Shown: positions 43,277 to 51,053, counted from the stretch's first letter. The stretch is 64,000 nt of DNA from an uncultured bacterium (GCA_949283255.1 CASDRS010000009.1:57920-121919); one strand, 5' to 3'. The notes: a model not told the origin generated them from the letters alone. Translations and numbers: made by a program.

Positions 43277-43921
43277 TTAATGTAACATTTTTACTCTTGT
43301 AAATGGCCAAAATACGAATGTTGCTTTTCCTATAAATCTGTCTTCAGGTAGTAAGCCCCAATATCTTCCATCTTGAGAATTTCCTCTGTTATCTCCAAGC
43401 ATTAAGTAATGTTTAGCTGGAATAGTCATCGGACCGCACATCATTGCCTCTGTACATGGGGTGTAATCGTATGGGCTCTGGATATATGGTTCATTTAGCG
43501 GTTTGTCATTGATGTATACAGTATATTTTCCGGTCTCATCAGCTTTTAGTTCAAATTTGTCTCCCGGCATGCCCACTACTCTTTTGATGTATGCTACATC
43601 TTTGCAGAAAAATCCTGTCAGCCTTGAAAATATTTTCCAAGGTGTATTTTTTAATTGCTCAAACGGCGGATAGAAAACCATTATGTCTCCGCGTTTTGGT
43701 GTTGAGTAAAATCTGGAATATCTTTCGACGAAAATTCTGTCGCCTTCCAATAAGGTCGGGTGCATTGAACCTGATGGAATCCATCTGATTTCGCCTACAA
43801 AGAACCTTATTATTATTACCATTACTACTACAAATACTATTGTGTCAATGGTTTCTTTTATGGCAGGTTTGTGTACTTTATACCATTCTTTTATGTTTTC
43901 TTTTATTTTTTCGTTATTCAT
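43277..43921 (-). CDS. lepB: Signal peptidase I
   Basis: 214 residues. One transmembrane segment (about 24-42), the catalytic serine S52 in IPSGSMHPTLLEGD, and the catalytic lysine K113 in AYIKRVVGMPGD; also GDNRGNSQDGRYWG (box E). Cleaves signal peptides of exported proteins, of which this window encodes many. Its ATG overlaps the end of the upstream polyprenyl synthase by 8 bases. Confidence 0.95.
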   Translation of the reverse strand: MNNEKIKENIKEWYKVHKPAIKETIDTIVFVVVMVIIIRFFVGEIRWIPSGSMHPTLLEGDRIFVERYSRFYSTPKRGDIMVFYPPFEQLKNTPWKIFSRLTGFFCKDVAYIKRVVGMPGDKFELKADETGKYTVYINDKPLNEPYIQSPYDYTPCTEAMMCGPMTIPAKHYLMLGDNRGNSQDGRYWGLLPEDRFIGKATFVFWPFTRVKMLH

Positions 43922-44762
43922 TATTTAAAATTTCCACTAATCCTGTGAGCGCTTGTTTATATTTGCTCTCAGGTAATTTTTCTATCTCTTCTTTAACTTT
44001 ACCCGTATAATTATTCAACAAACTTTTTGCTTTTTCAATACCCGAATATGGGTCTTTAGGGTCTCCGGAATATATTACGGCTGCTGTGTAGATGCCGTTT
44101 TCGATATCGCTGTCAGTTCGTTTTTTTGTAATGTTTAGTATATCATCGCGTATCTGAAATGCTATTCCGAAATTGCCGGCAAATTCACTGTTTTTATCTT
44201 TAATCCCTGCAAGATACAGGCTGCTTTTGACTGAGGCTTCAAATAAGGCTCCTGTCTTTTGGTAGTTCTTTTGGATGTATTCTTCCAGTGTCGGAATTTT
44301 ATATTTGTTTTTTTGCTGGTTTATTTCTCCTTTGCACATTAGTTTCAGTGTGTTTGAAAAAATTCCTAGCAGTTCTGTTGATTTAAGTTCCGCAAGTTTT
44401 TCCAGTGCGTATGAAAGTATAAAATCCCCTCCTATTACAGCCAGATGGTTGCCTTCTCTTTTGTTTAGCGAAACTTGAGTCCTGCGGATTTCGCATTCAT
44501 CAATAACGTCATCGTGTATTAGAGATGCATTATGTGCAAGCTCAATGACAGCTTGTAATTTTATTTGTTCAGGTGTAATTTCTTTCCCTAATGCTTTCAG
44601 ATATAGAAAGGCAAGCACAGGACGAATATGTTTTGAGGGGGCTTTTATATATTCCTTTAAGTTAAGTTGATCCTCAAAATTTGATAGAATTTCTCTGTCC
44701 AGTGCCTCTAATGTAGGGCTTAACAAACTTTTGATATTGTTGTATTCATTGTTAAAGCTCAT
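43914..44762 (-). CDS. Polyprenyl diphosphate synthase
   Basis: 282 residues, a little short for the family. First Asp-rich motif DDVID at 84-88 followed by RR; second motif DDILN at 206-210, where the usual final D is N. Makes linear isoprenoid diphosphates for quinones or undecaprenol-type carriers. Product length cannot be read. Transcribed with lepB. No Shine-Dalgarno sequence; an extended -10 (TGTTAGAAT) ends 6 bases before the ATG. Confidence 0.88.
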   Translation of the reverse strand: MSFNNEYNNIKSLLSPTLEALDREILSNFEDQLNLKEYIKAPSKHIRPVLAFLYLKALGKEITPEQIKLQAVIELAHNASLIHDDVIDECEIRRTQVSLNKREGNHLAVIGGDFILSYALEKLAELKSTELLGIFSNTLKLMCKGEINQQKNKYKIPTLEEYIQKNYQKTGALFEASVKSSLYLAGIKDKNSEFAGNFGIAFQIRDDILNITKKRTDSDIENGIYTAAVIYSGDPKDPYSGIEKAKSLLNNYTGKVKEEIEKLPESKYKQALTGLVEILNNE

Positions 44763-44768
44763 AATTAT

Positions 44769-44777
44769 ATTCTAACA
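44769..44777 (-). promoter_or_regulatory. Extended -10 of leaderless polyprenyl synthase gene
   Basis: TAGAAT at 44769-44774 preceded by TGT (TGnTAGAAT), six bases before ATG at 44762. It sits directly after the terminator of the gene upstream. Confidence 0.55.
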
Positions 44778-44786
44778 TAAAAGAAA

Positions 44787-44811
44787 AACGACTAGCATAA
44801 TGTTAGTCGTT
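44787..44811 (-). terminator. Terminator of the 44857-45885 gene
   Basis: Minus-strand stem AACGACTA/TAGTCGTT with 9-base loop, followed by TTTCTTTT. Confidence 0.75.
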
Positions 44812-44856
44812 GGAAAATAATAGGAAAAAGGAAAAAGGGAAAGGAAAATCTTTTTC

Positions 44857-45885
44857 TTAACCGAATGTTTTGAATGAACTTTCGGTATTTTTTTCGATTA
44901 CTTTTGATACTGCATCTACTTCGTTTGAGATTGCATCTTGTTCAGTATCAAGTTGTTTTAATCTTAATTCTAAGTTTTTATCTTCTGCCTGTATAATTTC
45001 AATCTTAGAGTTTATGTCTTCGATTGATTGGTCGTATAATTGTTTTTGATATTCATATTCATTCATTGCATCTTGATATGCATCCTGATCTGTTGTTGTT
45101 TCTGTAGTCAAGGCGTGTGTTGTATAAACAGGGTTGCCTGCTGCATCAAGAACAGGGTTGCCGTCTCCGTCTACTTCAGGTAAGCTTATTGAAATAAATC
45201 TGCCTGATGAATCTTTTTCAACTTTGCAGTGTTCAATTGCAATGTGTTCTTCAATCTTTTGTTCGCTTCCGATTGTGTAGCAGTTAATATTTGATAAAGA
45301 TGTATTTGTTTTATCATCGTATGTTGCTCTGTCCAAATCATCTTTTGCATAGAAGTATGGAACTTCAGCTCCTGTTGAACTGTCTGTTACATATCTTACA
45401 ACCCAATCGGTTTTACCATATTTTAATTCCAGCATTGATGCCCAAGCTTGCTCTTCTCTTTGTCTGTCAGCTTGTTTTTGGGCGTTATCTATTGATGGAT
45501 CTAATGTTCCTAATGCTCTTAATTCTGTTGCTCCTATTGCATATCCTGTATCAGTTTTTGTTACAATACTTGTTGCTGCTGATACTGCTGAATAGTCATC
45601 CTGCCATTTTGATAAATAGCTGATTGTGTATTGACCATTCGGTTCTGCAATTAATGATGTAACTGTGTTTGTTAATGCGCCATCATCAAATGAATATACT
45701 GTTTTTGTGTAATTATCAACTGAAGGTGGGGTCGGAACGCTCATACCGAGTAGGTCGTTGTAGTAGTTGGCAGACTGATTAGACAACACTGTACGTTGTT
45801 GGTTAATCTGTTGACCTTCAAACTCAACGTTATTTTTTCGAGCGGTTAAACCCAAAAATCTAGCTTGTGAAGCAGCCATACCCAT
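44857..45885 (-). CDS. ASQAR-family protein with conserved termini (paralogue 1)
   Basis: 342 residues from ATG 45885; the reading frame can start at 45897, but alignment with its two paralogues begins at MGMAASQARFLGLTARK. The N-terminal 45 residues (EFEGQQINQQRTVLSNQSA) and the C-terminal 40 (LRLKQLDTEQDAISNEVDAV, ending VIEKNTESSFKTFG) are helical heptad-like and conserved in 48948-50579 and 61119-62882, while the middle is variable, beta-rich and unrelated. No signal peptide. This is the architecture of flagellar/type III axial proteins, whose ends zip together into filaments. No database family is known to me. Confidence 0.72.
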   Translation of the reverse strand: MGMAASQARFLGLTARKNNVEFEGQQINQQRTVLSNQSANYYNDLLGMSVPTPPSVDNYTKTVYSFDDGALTNTVTSLIAEPNGQYTISYLSKWQDDYSAVSAATSIVTKTDTGYAIGATELRALGTLDPSIDNAQKQADRQREEQAWASMLELKYGKTDWVVRYVTDSSTGAEVPYFYAKDDLDRATYDDKTNTSLSNINCYTIGSEQKIEEHIAIEHCKVEKDSSGRFISISLPEVDGDGNPVLDAAGNPVYTTHALTTETTTDQDAYQDAMNEYEYQKQLYDQSIEDINSKIEIIQAEDKNLELRLKQLDTEQDAISNEVDAVSKVIEKNTESSFKTFG

Positions 45886-45959
45886 AACGGTACTCATTCC
45901 TTTCTTTTCTTGCTTTGTCCACTTGTTATGTTCATGTTATCGACCGTTATGAGTGAAAA

Positions 45960-45990
45960 CTTTAATTTTTACATTTAACATGTTACAATT
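45960..45990 (-). promoter_or_regulatory. Repeated TTAACATGT elements upstream of paralogue 1
   Basis: On the plus strand TTAACATGT occurs at about 45977-45985 and again at about 45991-45999 around TTACAATTTC; read toward the gene this is ACATGTTAA twice with TTGTAACATG between. It may be a regulator site; the neighbouring -10/-35 pair is not clear. Confidence 0.35.
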
Positions 45991-46046
45991 TCTTAACATG
46001 TCCGTTTTATATTAAACTTGCAATTTGGCTAAAATGCTTATAAAAT

Positions 46047-46538
46047 CTAGCTTTTAAACCTATCTGAGATGTAACTTAATATTGCTCCTCCTATTTCTTC
46101 ATTTGGGTCAAATGGCATGGGCTGAGTGGGTTTTAGTGAATTTTGAATTAGCATTTTTACAAGTGGGCCAAATGCATCAGGAACTTGTATTTTTCTGTAT
46201 ATTCCTGCTAAAAATGTTTGAATATTGGGTGATTGAGTATTATTAAATCTTGATAGTGTCGGGTATAATTTGTCTACTCCGGTTGTTCCGTTATCAACCA
46301 TTCTATCAAGGATGTATAATGTTTCAGTTATTTGTCCTTCGTTGCGTGAATTAAGTAAAATTTCATTCAAATAAGGAAGTGCAGCTTCTTTTTGTTTGAC
46401 AAAATAATCAACTTTATTTTGGTCAAATATGGTGTAGTTTCTATTTGCCGTAGGCAGTTGTGGCTGTGCACTTTGTGTTTGGAAATAAGTGTTTTGAGCT
46501 ATGCTGTTATATCTTGTTGGTGTAATTGGTTGTATCAT
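46047..46538 (-). CDS. Hypothetical helical-repeat protein (last gene of riboswitch operon)
   Basis: 163 residues from ATG 46538 (GAGGT at suitable spacing; ATG 46544 is too close to it). Mostly alpha-helical, with HEAT-like pairs (ALPYLNEILLNSRNEGQITE, TLYILDRMVDNGTTGV, LYPTLSRFNNTQSPN, FGPLVKMLIQNSLKP). No signal peptide. Starts 11 bases after the stop of the upstream gene. Function unknown; likely acts with its operon partners. Confidence 0.65.
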   Translation of the reverse strand: MIQPITPTRYNSIAQNTYFQTQSAQPQLPTANRNYTIFDQNKVDYFVKQKEAALPYLNEILLNSRNEGQITETLYILDRMVDNGTTGVDKLYPTLSRFNNTQSPNIQTFLAGIYRKIQVPDAFGPLVKMLIQNSLKPTQPMPFDPNEEIGGAILSYISDRFKS

Positions 46539-46549
46539 TACCATTACCT

Positions 46550-48046
46550 CTATGAGTATACGAACGGAGGTCCGTTTTTGATTTCAAGTAAGATGTTTTC
46601 TGCCATTGTCTTTAGTTGTTCTTTTGGCTTTCCTTCATCTACTTGTTTGTAAAATTCATCGACCAGTGGTTTTACTGCGGCATCTTTTTTTGATTTGAAG
46701 TTGCGAAGTTCAGTCGAGACTAATCTTTGTTGCAGGTCGATTTCTGTTTGTGCATTAATTTTCTTTACCTGTACTTCTTTGATTGCATCTCCGATGAGCT
46801 TCCCGCCGTAGCTTACTGCTGCCAGTGCAGTTGTTCCGAAAAACAGTTGTTGGAATTGTTTGTTATCAGGTTCTATCAGCATATTGTAGAAGAATGCTCT
46901 ATAATCATCTACGAAGGATGATAGTGATGGTTTTTGTGTTCCGTCTCCGCCAATGTTAGGGTTTACTTTTACCGTTGAAGTTTCAATTTTTTTGACTACG
47001 TGGTTTATGAACTCTTCTTTTTCCGCCGTTTCCCAATTTGCTTGATTTACAATTTCTTCTACAACTTCTTTCTTTGCATTGATAAACTGTAGACCGTGCT
47101 CAAGATATTCTTTTACAAAGTTTTTATCTTTATTGGATTTTGCAATTGTTTCCATATCTTTTTTCGTTTTTGATATGAATTTCTCAACTTCCATATTTCC
47201 TGCTCTTAGGTTTTTCATGGAATAAAGTGATAATCCTACGATTGATGCTATTGTCGCTCCTCCGAGCATAAAGTATTTGAATCCGCTGTTCATTCTTTTT
47301 TTGTTATCTTGTTTTGCACCAAAACTAAGTTCTTTTGCGCTTTTAAACATTCCAAAAGGCTGGTTTTGATTTTCTGAGTTATAGGTTAGATATTTAGAGA
47401 ACATTTTTGTCTTTTCAGATAAAGCGTTTCTGATAATTTGAATTTTCCCGCTAAAGGATTGTGTCTCTATGTCTATTAATTGTTCTTGCAAGTTCTTTTG
47501 GATATCAGCTTCTTTTTTCTTAACCCAAACCTCTTTAAATCCGTCAAAAAATGTTTTACCCATAAAGGCTGTTGCGGTTAGTGTAAGTACTCCAAGCCCT
47601 GCTCGTATAGTTTTGTTATTAGGGTTTTGAACCATTTGTACAAGTGCTTGCACTGTTTCTTCATTTATGGAGATGTTTCTTGTGAAAGATGTTATCCATT
47701 TTTCTTTTGCTATTTCATTTGTAATTTTTGCATTTCGCTTTACAAACCAGGATAGTCCTGCCATAACTCCCATTACACCAACGGCTATACCACTGATCGG
47801 AAGAAGGCTCTTTTCAGGTTCTATTTGGTTCTCTTTTAATTGATGCGGTAATTTTGCAGCATCAGATATTATCAACGAATCTTTTGTGTCATCTAGAGTT
47901 AGTGTCGGCATATCCTGTTCGTTGTCTTTTATAAAGTTATTTACAATAACTCCTTCTCTTGTTTTATTATTGTTCTTCTTCTGAACTCCGGTTAAATTTC
48001 TTTGTATCCTTCTTGTTTCACCGTCGTTAAATGGTGCTACTATCAT
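46550..48046 (-). CDS. Hypothetical multi-helix membrane protein with internal duplication
   Basis: 498 residues. Four hydrophobic segments: LLPISGIAVGVMGVMAGLSW (about 82-103), AGLGVLTLTATAFMG (about 147-163), YFMLGGATIASIVGLSLYSM (about 255-275) and FFGTTALAAVSYGG (about 405-420). Segments 2 and 4 are each followed by a matching coil (KEVWVKKKEADIQKNLQEQL and KEVQVKKINAQTEIDLQQRL), so the protein contains an internal repeat of about 50 residues. The start codon overlaps the upstream stop in an ATGA arrangement, so translation is coupled. Contains KELSFGAKQ, another SFG peptide. No recognised family. Confidence 0.68.
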   Translation of the reverse strand: MIVAPFNDGETRRIQRNLTGVQKKNNNKTREGVIVNNFIKDNEQDMPTLTLDDTKDSLIISDAAKLPHQLKENQIEPEKSLLPISGIAVGVMGVMAGLSWFVKRNAKITNEIAKEKWITSFTRNISINEETVQALVQMVQNPNNKTIRAGLGVLTLTATAFMGKTFFDGFKEVWVKKKEADIQKNLQEQLIDIETQSFSGKIQIIRNALSEKTKMFSKYLTYNSENQNQPFGMFKSAKELSFGAKQDNKKRMNSGFKYFMLGGATIASIVGLSLYSMKNLRAGNMEVEKFISKTKKDMETIAKSNKDKNFVKEYLEHGLQFINAKKEVVEEIVNQANWETAEKEEFINHVVKKIETSTVKVNPNIGGDGTQKPSLSSFVDDYRAFFYNMLIEPDNKQFQQLFFGTTALAAVSYGGKLIGDAIKEVQVKKINAQTEIDLQQRLVSTELRNFKSKKDAAVKPLVDEFYKQVDEGKPKEQLKTMAENILLEIKNGPPFVYS

Positions 48047-48747
48047 TTATGTAATTCCTTTTCTGTTTCTTCGTCATCTTCACCTTTTATTTTCCTGTAT
48101 AGGTCGTGAATGAATGTTTTTAGCTTGAAAGCTTTTTTAGTTTCATCTATTTGTTTGTCATCATTGTCTGTATTTTCCGGGTTGAAAATCCCAAAAAGTG
48201 ATTTAAGTTTTTTCTTAAATTCGTTTAACGGTTCTGTTATTTTCTTAGCTATGGCTGTTTTAATTTCACCATATATTGCCGCAAGTTTGTCTGAGATGTC
48301 TGCGATTTTTTGACCGATAAATTGTGTAATATTTTGTATTGTGGTTGGAAGATTTTTAATTAAGTTTATTGTTCCGCCTATTATGTTGTTTAATACAAAA
48401 TTTACAGGTTTTGCTATGATTGCCGGTGCTGAATTTGAGATTACTCCTGTTAAGGTCGCAATTCTCTGTGATGCATTCATAAGTGCGTTCTGAAATGCAA
48501 CAGCTTGTTGTGCAAATTGTTGTGCATCTTGTTGACGTGCAAGTCGGGCATTCTGTTGAGCTTTTAAAAATGCTCCAATTGCGGCGCATTCATTCCAGCT
48601 CATCTCACCCGGTTTTGCTGAAAAATCTGCTTTTTTAGCCCCGCCTCCGCCGCTCATCCCGTTACATATCGGGCATGCTCCAAGCGGTAATCCGTGCGGA
48701 CATGTGCCTGCTTTTATTACATTTGGCTGTACTGTAGCTAGTTGCAA
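48043..48747 (-). CDS. CPHGLPLGACPIC-motif protein, first gene after riboswitch
   Basis: 234 residues if started at TTG 48747, which has AAGAGGA 9 bases upstream; the frame is open to a GTG at 48816, but that codon lies inside the riboswitch structure. Begins LQLATVQPNVIKAGTCPHG and contains C-x7-C-x2-C (CPHGLPLGACPIC), which could bind zinc, then SGGGGAKK. The rest is long helices (AFLKAQQNARLARQQDAQQF, a hydrophobic IIAKPVNFVLNNIIGGTINL) and a charged tail. I recognise the cysteine motif as recurring in this lineage, without a known function. Confidence 0.66.
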   Translation of the reverse strand: MQLATVQPNVIKAGTCPHGLPLGACPICNGMSGGGGAKKADFSAKPGEMSWNECAAIGAFLKAQQNARLARQQDAQQFAQQAVAFQNALMNASQRIATLTGVISNSAPAIIAKPVNFVLNNIIGGTINLIKNLPTTIQNITQFIGQKIADISDKLAAIYGEIKTAIAKKITEPLNEFKKKLKSLFGIFNPENTDNDDKQIDETKKAFKLKTFIHDLYRKIKGEDDEETEKELHK

Positions 48748-48756
48748 ATTAAATAA

Positions 48757-48781
48757 TCCTCTTAAACATCTTTTAAGAGGA
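48757..48781 (-). promoter_or_regulatory. Hairpin sequestering the ribosome-binding site
   Basis: Minus-strand TCCTCTTAAA pairs perfectly (10 bp, 5-base loop) with TTTAAGAGGA, which contains the AGAGGA Shine-Dalgarno sequence of the 48747 gene. Placed directly behind the cobalamin aptamer, it is a natural translational switch. Confidence 0.65.
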
Positions 48782-48796
48782 CATCTGGAAATTGCT

Positions 48797-48896
48797 AAAA
48801 CATTTTCAAAACGCACGTGAAAAATGTTTTAAATTCGAGCATTCCGGCTTTTACGGTTGCGGCTACAGCCGAGGATATTCACCTCGTTTCCTCTTT
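48797..48896 (-). ncRNA. Compact cobalamin riboswitch (putative)
   Basis: Read on the minus strand from about 48896: AGAGGAAACGAGG, TGAATATCCTCGG, CTGTAGCCGCAACCGTAA, then CCGGAATGCTCG. This follows the cobalamin core order GGGAA...GGTGAAATTCC...GCTG..CCCGCAACTGTAA...CCGGATGCC. CGAGG/CCTCG forms the P4-like stem. After the core an AAAACATTTT/AAAATGTTTT hairpin (48797-48830) has a loop containing TGCG, complementary to CGCA in the core, fitting the L5-L13 kissing pair. It lacks the long peripheral arms, so it resembles the small Cbl-II type. No B12-related gene is recognised downstream. Confidence 0.75.
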
Positions 48897-48901
48897 ACTA
48901 A

Positions 48902-48930
48902 ATCGTAAAATAACCCTATATTGATGTCAA
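48902..48930 (-). promoter_or_regulatory. Promoter of the riboswitch operon
   Basis: Minus-strand TTGACA (48925-48930), 17-base spacer, TACGAT (48902-48907). Transcription would begin about 6-8 bases later, directly at the aptamer. Confidence 0.75.
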
Positions 48931-48947
48931 TGGATTGTTATGTTTGT

Positions 48948-50579
48948 TTAAGCGGAATAAATTTTTAGAGTTCTGTCAATATTTTTTGAGATTACATTTT
49001 TTACTGAATCATACTCTGTTTGTAATGCGTTATGTTCTGTATCCAGTAATTTTAATATGCTGTCAAACTGTTTATCTTTCGCTTCTATTATTTTTTGGGT
49101 TTGCTCAAACTCTGCTTCAGCTTTTGCTGTTGCGGCATCATCAGTTGATTCTGAAATATCAAGCGCGCTTGAGTAAATTATTGCTGTCCAAGTTGCGTTT
49201 TGTAGTCCGGTACCTTCTTTTGTAGGGTCGGTAAAGTTTACTCGCTCTAATGTTATTGTACCGTTTTCCAATGCGTATTGAAGCCATTTTGAACTGTTCA
49301 TCAAACCGTCTTCCAATATGTCATATTGTTTCCCGACCGGTTTTGAAACTCTGTTTGTTGTATTTGTTAATTGACCGTTTCCATCTGTGACTGTTCCGTC
49401 TTTGTTTTGGCTTTCACCATTCATCCTGTGCCATAAGTTTACATACCATTGAGCTTTGTCCTTATCGGAGTATTCATATACTTTTTCTTCAATGGTTGCT
49501 GGTTCTGTTAATACCGGTTCTTCTCTATAATTGTCAACAGCCTCATTATATGCATCGTGATCTACTACTGTTTCTTTTACAGCTTGTTTTAAATCGTGTT
49601 CTACAAAATATAAAAATTTCGCTAAGTTTTGTTCTTTTGCCTGACCTCCCGTTGAGCTGCCATCATAGTCATTGTGTACTTCCCATAATAAGTCTACGGC
49701 TCTTTGGTAAAGTGTCATTTCAGGATCTGATATGGTTCCGCCTACAAGCATATCTTGTGTTTTGCCGTTGTACGGTACAGATTCTACTGCCATATTCTCA
49801 TATACAACTCCATCGATTTCAACTGAACCCTCGATTACATCTCCTGAACAGTGTCCATTCTTTAACATTTCAGTGATAGCTTGGAAGTTTTCTACTCCGT
49901 GATTTGCAGAGTTCCAATTCCAGGTTGTGTTTGCGTATACAGTGTATTTCTGACCGTCTGAAGTCTCATGTTCTCCAGGGCCTATTAAATCTGAAAGTAC
50001 GTGCATGTAACAGTTTTTACCGGACATACCTAATCCAAAACAACCGCCGGAATTCTTTACGGCATTATATATTTCGTTGTCTGTGCTTGCGACTTCTTTT
50101 GTGTAATCTTCAATTTTTGGATAGTTATCTACCCAATCCTGATGATCTTTTTGCCAAGCTTCCAGTGCTCCTGCGTATGCAGGGTTTGTTACTGTTATTG
50201 TTTTTCCTGTATCTATTTTATCTATTCCGTATTTTTCTAAAAATTCATTTATGTTGTTACTGCTTTCAAAATTTGAAGCATCTAATTCTGATACAAGTAT
50301 TTGACCGCTTGAATTTATTAATCCATATTGATTTTTTAGCGGTGCATACGTTGTTAATTGACTGCCTGTCAGCTCTGTATATGTCTGGTTCCCGTCAAGA
50401 TTGTAGGTTAAATAGGTCAAATTATTATTATCCAAAGCCTTTAAATATCTTTCATTAGCTTCTATTGTTTGGTTGGATAATTCTGTCTTTTGACGCGTAA
50501 CCTCTTGCGCCCGCAATTCGTTTGCGGAGAGTCTTGATGTTATACTTAATAATTTTGCTTGTGATGCTGATAAGCCCAT
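48948..50579 (-). CDS. ASQAR-family protein with conserved termini (paralogue 2)
   Basis: 543 residues. N-terminus MGLSASQAKLLSITSRLSAN and C-terminus LKLLDTEHNALQTEYDSV followed by VISKNIDRTLKIYSA match the two paralogues (44857-45885; 61119-62882). The N-terminal 100 residues align further with paralogue 3 (NLDGN...LTTYAPL). The middle (about 110-470) is variable, with many D, N, T, G and beta-like segments, and includes GGCFGLGMSGKNCYMHVL. No signal peptide. Ends just before the riboswitch promoter. Proposed role as filament-like secreted protein is inference from the architecture. Confidence 0.72.
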   Translation of the reverse strand: MGLSASQAKLLSITSRLSANELRAQEVTRQKTELSNQTIEANERYLKALDNNNLTYLTYNLDGNQTYTELTGSQLTTYAPLKNQYGLINSSGQILVSELDASNFESSNNINEFLEKYGIDKIDTGKTITVTNPAYAGALEAWQKDHQDWVDNYPKIEDYTKEVASTDNEIYNAVKNSGGCFGLGMSGKNCYMHVLSDLIGPGEHETSDGQKYTVYANTTWNWNSANHGVENFQAITEMLKNGHCSGDVIEGSVEIDGVVYENMAVESVPYNGKTQDMLVGGTISDPEMTLYQRAVDLLWEVHNDYDGSSTGGQAKEQNLAKFLYFVEHDLKQAVKETVVDHDAYNEAVDNYREEPVLTEPATIEEKVYEYSDKDKAQWYVNLWHRMNGESQNKDGTVTDGNGQLTNTTNRVSKPVGKQYDILEDGLMNSSKWLQYALENGTITLERVNFTDPTKEGTGLQNATWTAIIYSSALDISESTDDAATAKAEAEFEQTQKIIEAKDKQFDSILKLLDTEHNALQTEYDSVKNVISKNIDRTLKIYSA

Positions 50580-50636
50580 AGGTTTTCTTCCCTTTTTTTT
50601 TATTAAACGGATTGTTTTCTTGTTTTCTTTAGTATT

Positions 50637-50656
50637 TTTTACAATTGTTTACAATC
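50637..50656 (-). promoter_or_regulatory. TTGTAA direct repeat upstream of paralogue 2
   Basis: Minus-strand GATTGTAAACAATTGTAAAA, nearly the same as the element at 39391-39410, about 58 bases before the ATG at 50579. Confidence 0.4.
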
Positions 50657-50669
50657 TTTCATTCAAAAT

Positions 50670-50698
50670 AAAAACCGATAGAGATAAAAATCTATCGG
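50670..50698 (-). terminator. Terminator of the 50733-50951 gene
   Basis: Minus-strand stem CCGATAGA/TCTATCGG with an 8-base loop, followed by TTTTTATTTT. Confidence 0.85.
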
Positions 50699-50732
50699 CT
50701 TTTATTTATATTACTATTTCGAGGTTGTATAA

Positions 50733-50951
50733 TTACCAACATACATCAAATTTTTGAGCTAAAGGTGATGTTCCTGCAGGAACTCCTTCGGAATCAACTG
50801 CTCTAGGATGATTTAAAGAGTAATTTTCAGTTCCAAAAGTCACTCTGCTTGGAGCAATACCTGAGATAGGATTGCTGGTCATCGCTTGTGCCGGTTGTAC
50901 ACGTCTTAGATCAAATACATTTAATGCACTTAATGCTTGAATTGGTTGCAT
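50733..50951 (-). CDS. Small protein with RVQP and TFG motifs (paralogue a)
   Basis: 72 residues. MQPIQALSALNVFDLRRVQP, then SRVTFGTENYSLNHP and an acidic proline/glycine tail. It matches its neighbour at 51054-51263 in order and motif (IQA, RVQP, then F-x-T/G-x-x-YS-x-N-x-P). No signal peptide or membrane segment. The start is placed after AAGGGGT. Function unknown; it is the same SFG/TFG peptide type as other small proteins of the window. Confidence 0.68.
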   Translation of the reverse strand: MQPIQALSALNVFDLRRVQPAQAMTSNPISGIAPSRVTFGTENYSLNHPRAVDSEGVPAGTSPLAQKFDVCW

Positions 50952-51002
50952 GACTTTTTACCCCTTAATTTTTCCTTACATATATAATAAAAATTTGCAG
51001 CA

Positions 51003-51029
51003 CAAAAAATTGCTTTTTTTTAAGCAATT
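51003..51029 (-). terminator. Terminator of the 51054-51263 gene
   Basis: Minus-strand AATTGCTT/AAGCAATT stem, 6-base loop, followed by TTTTG. Confidence 0.75.
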
Positions 51030-51053
51030 GTTAAGAAATGTGAACTAAAATTC

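Noticed and set aside
48748..48816. Longer form of the CPHGLPLGACPIC protein from GTG 48816
   Set aside because: This segment is the kissing-loop hairpin and expression platform of the riboswitch, and the extra residues have no protein-like character.
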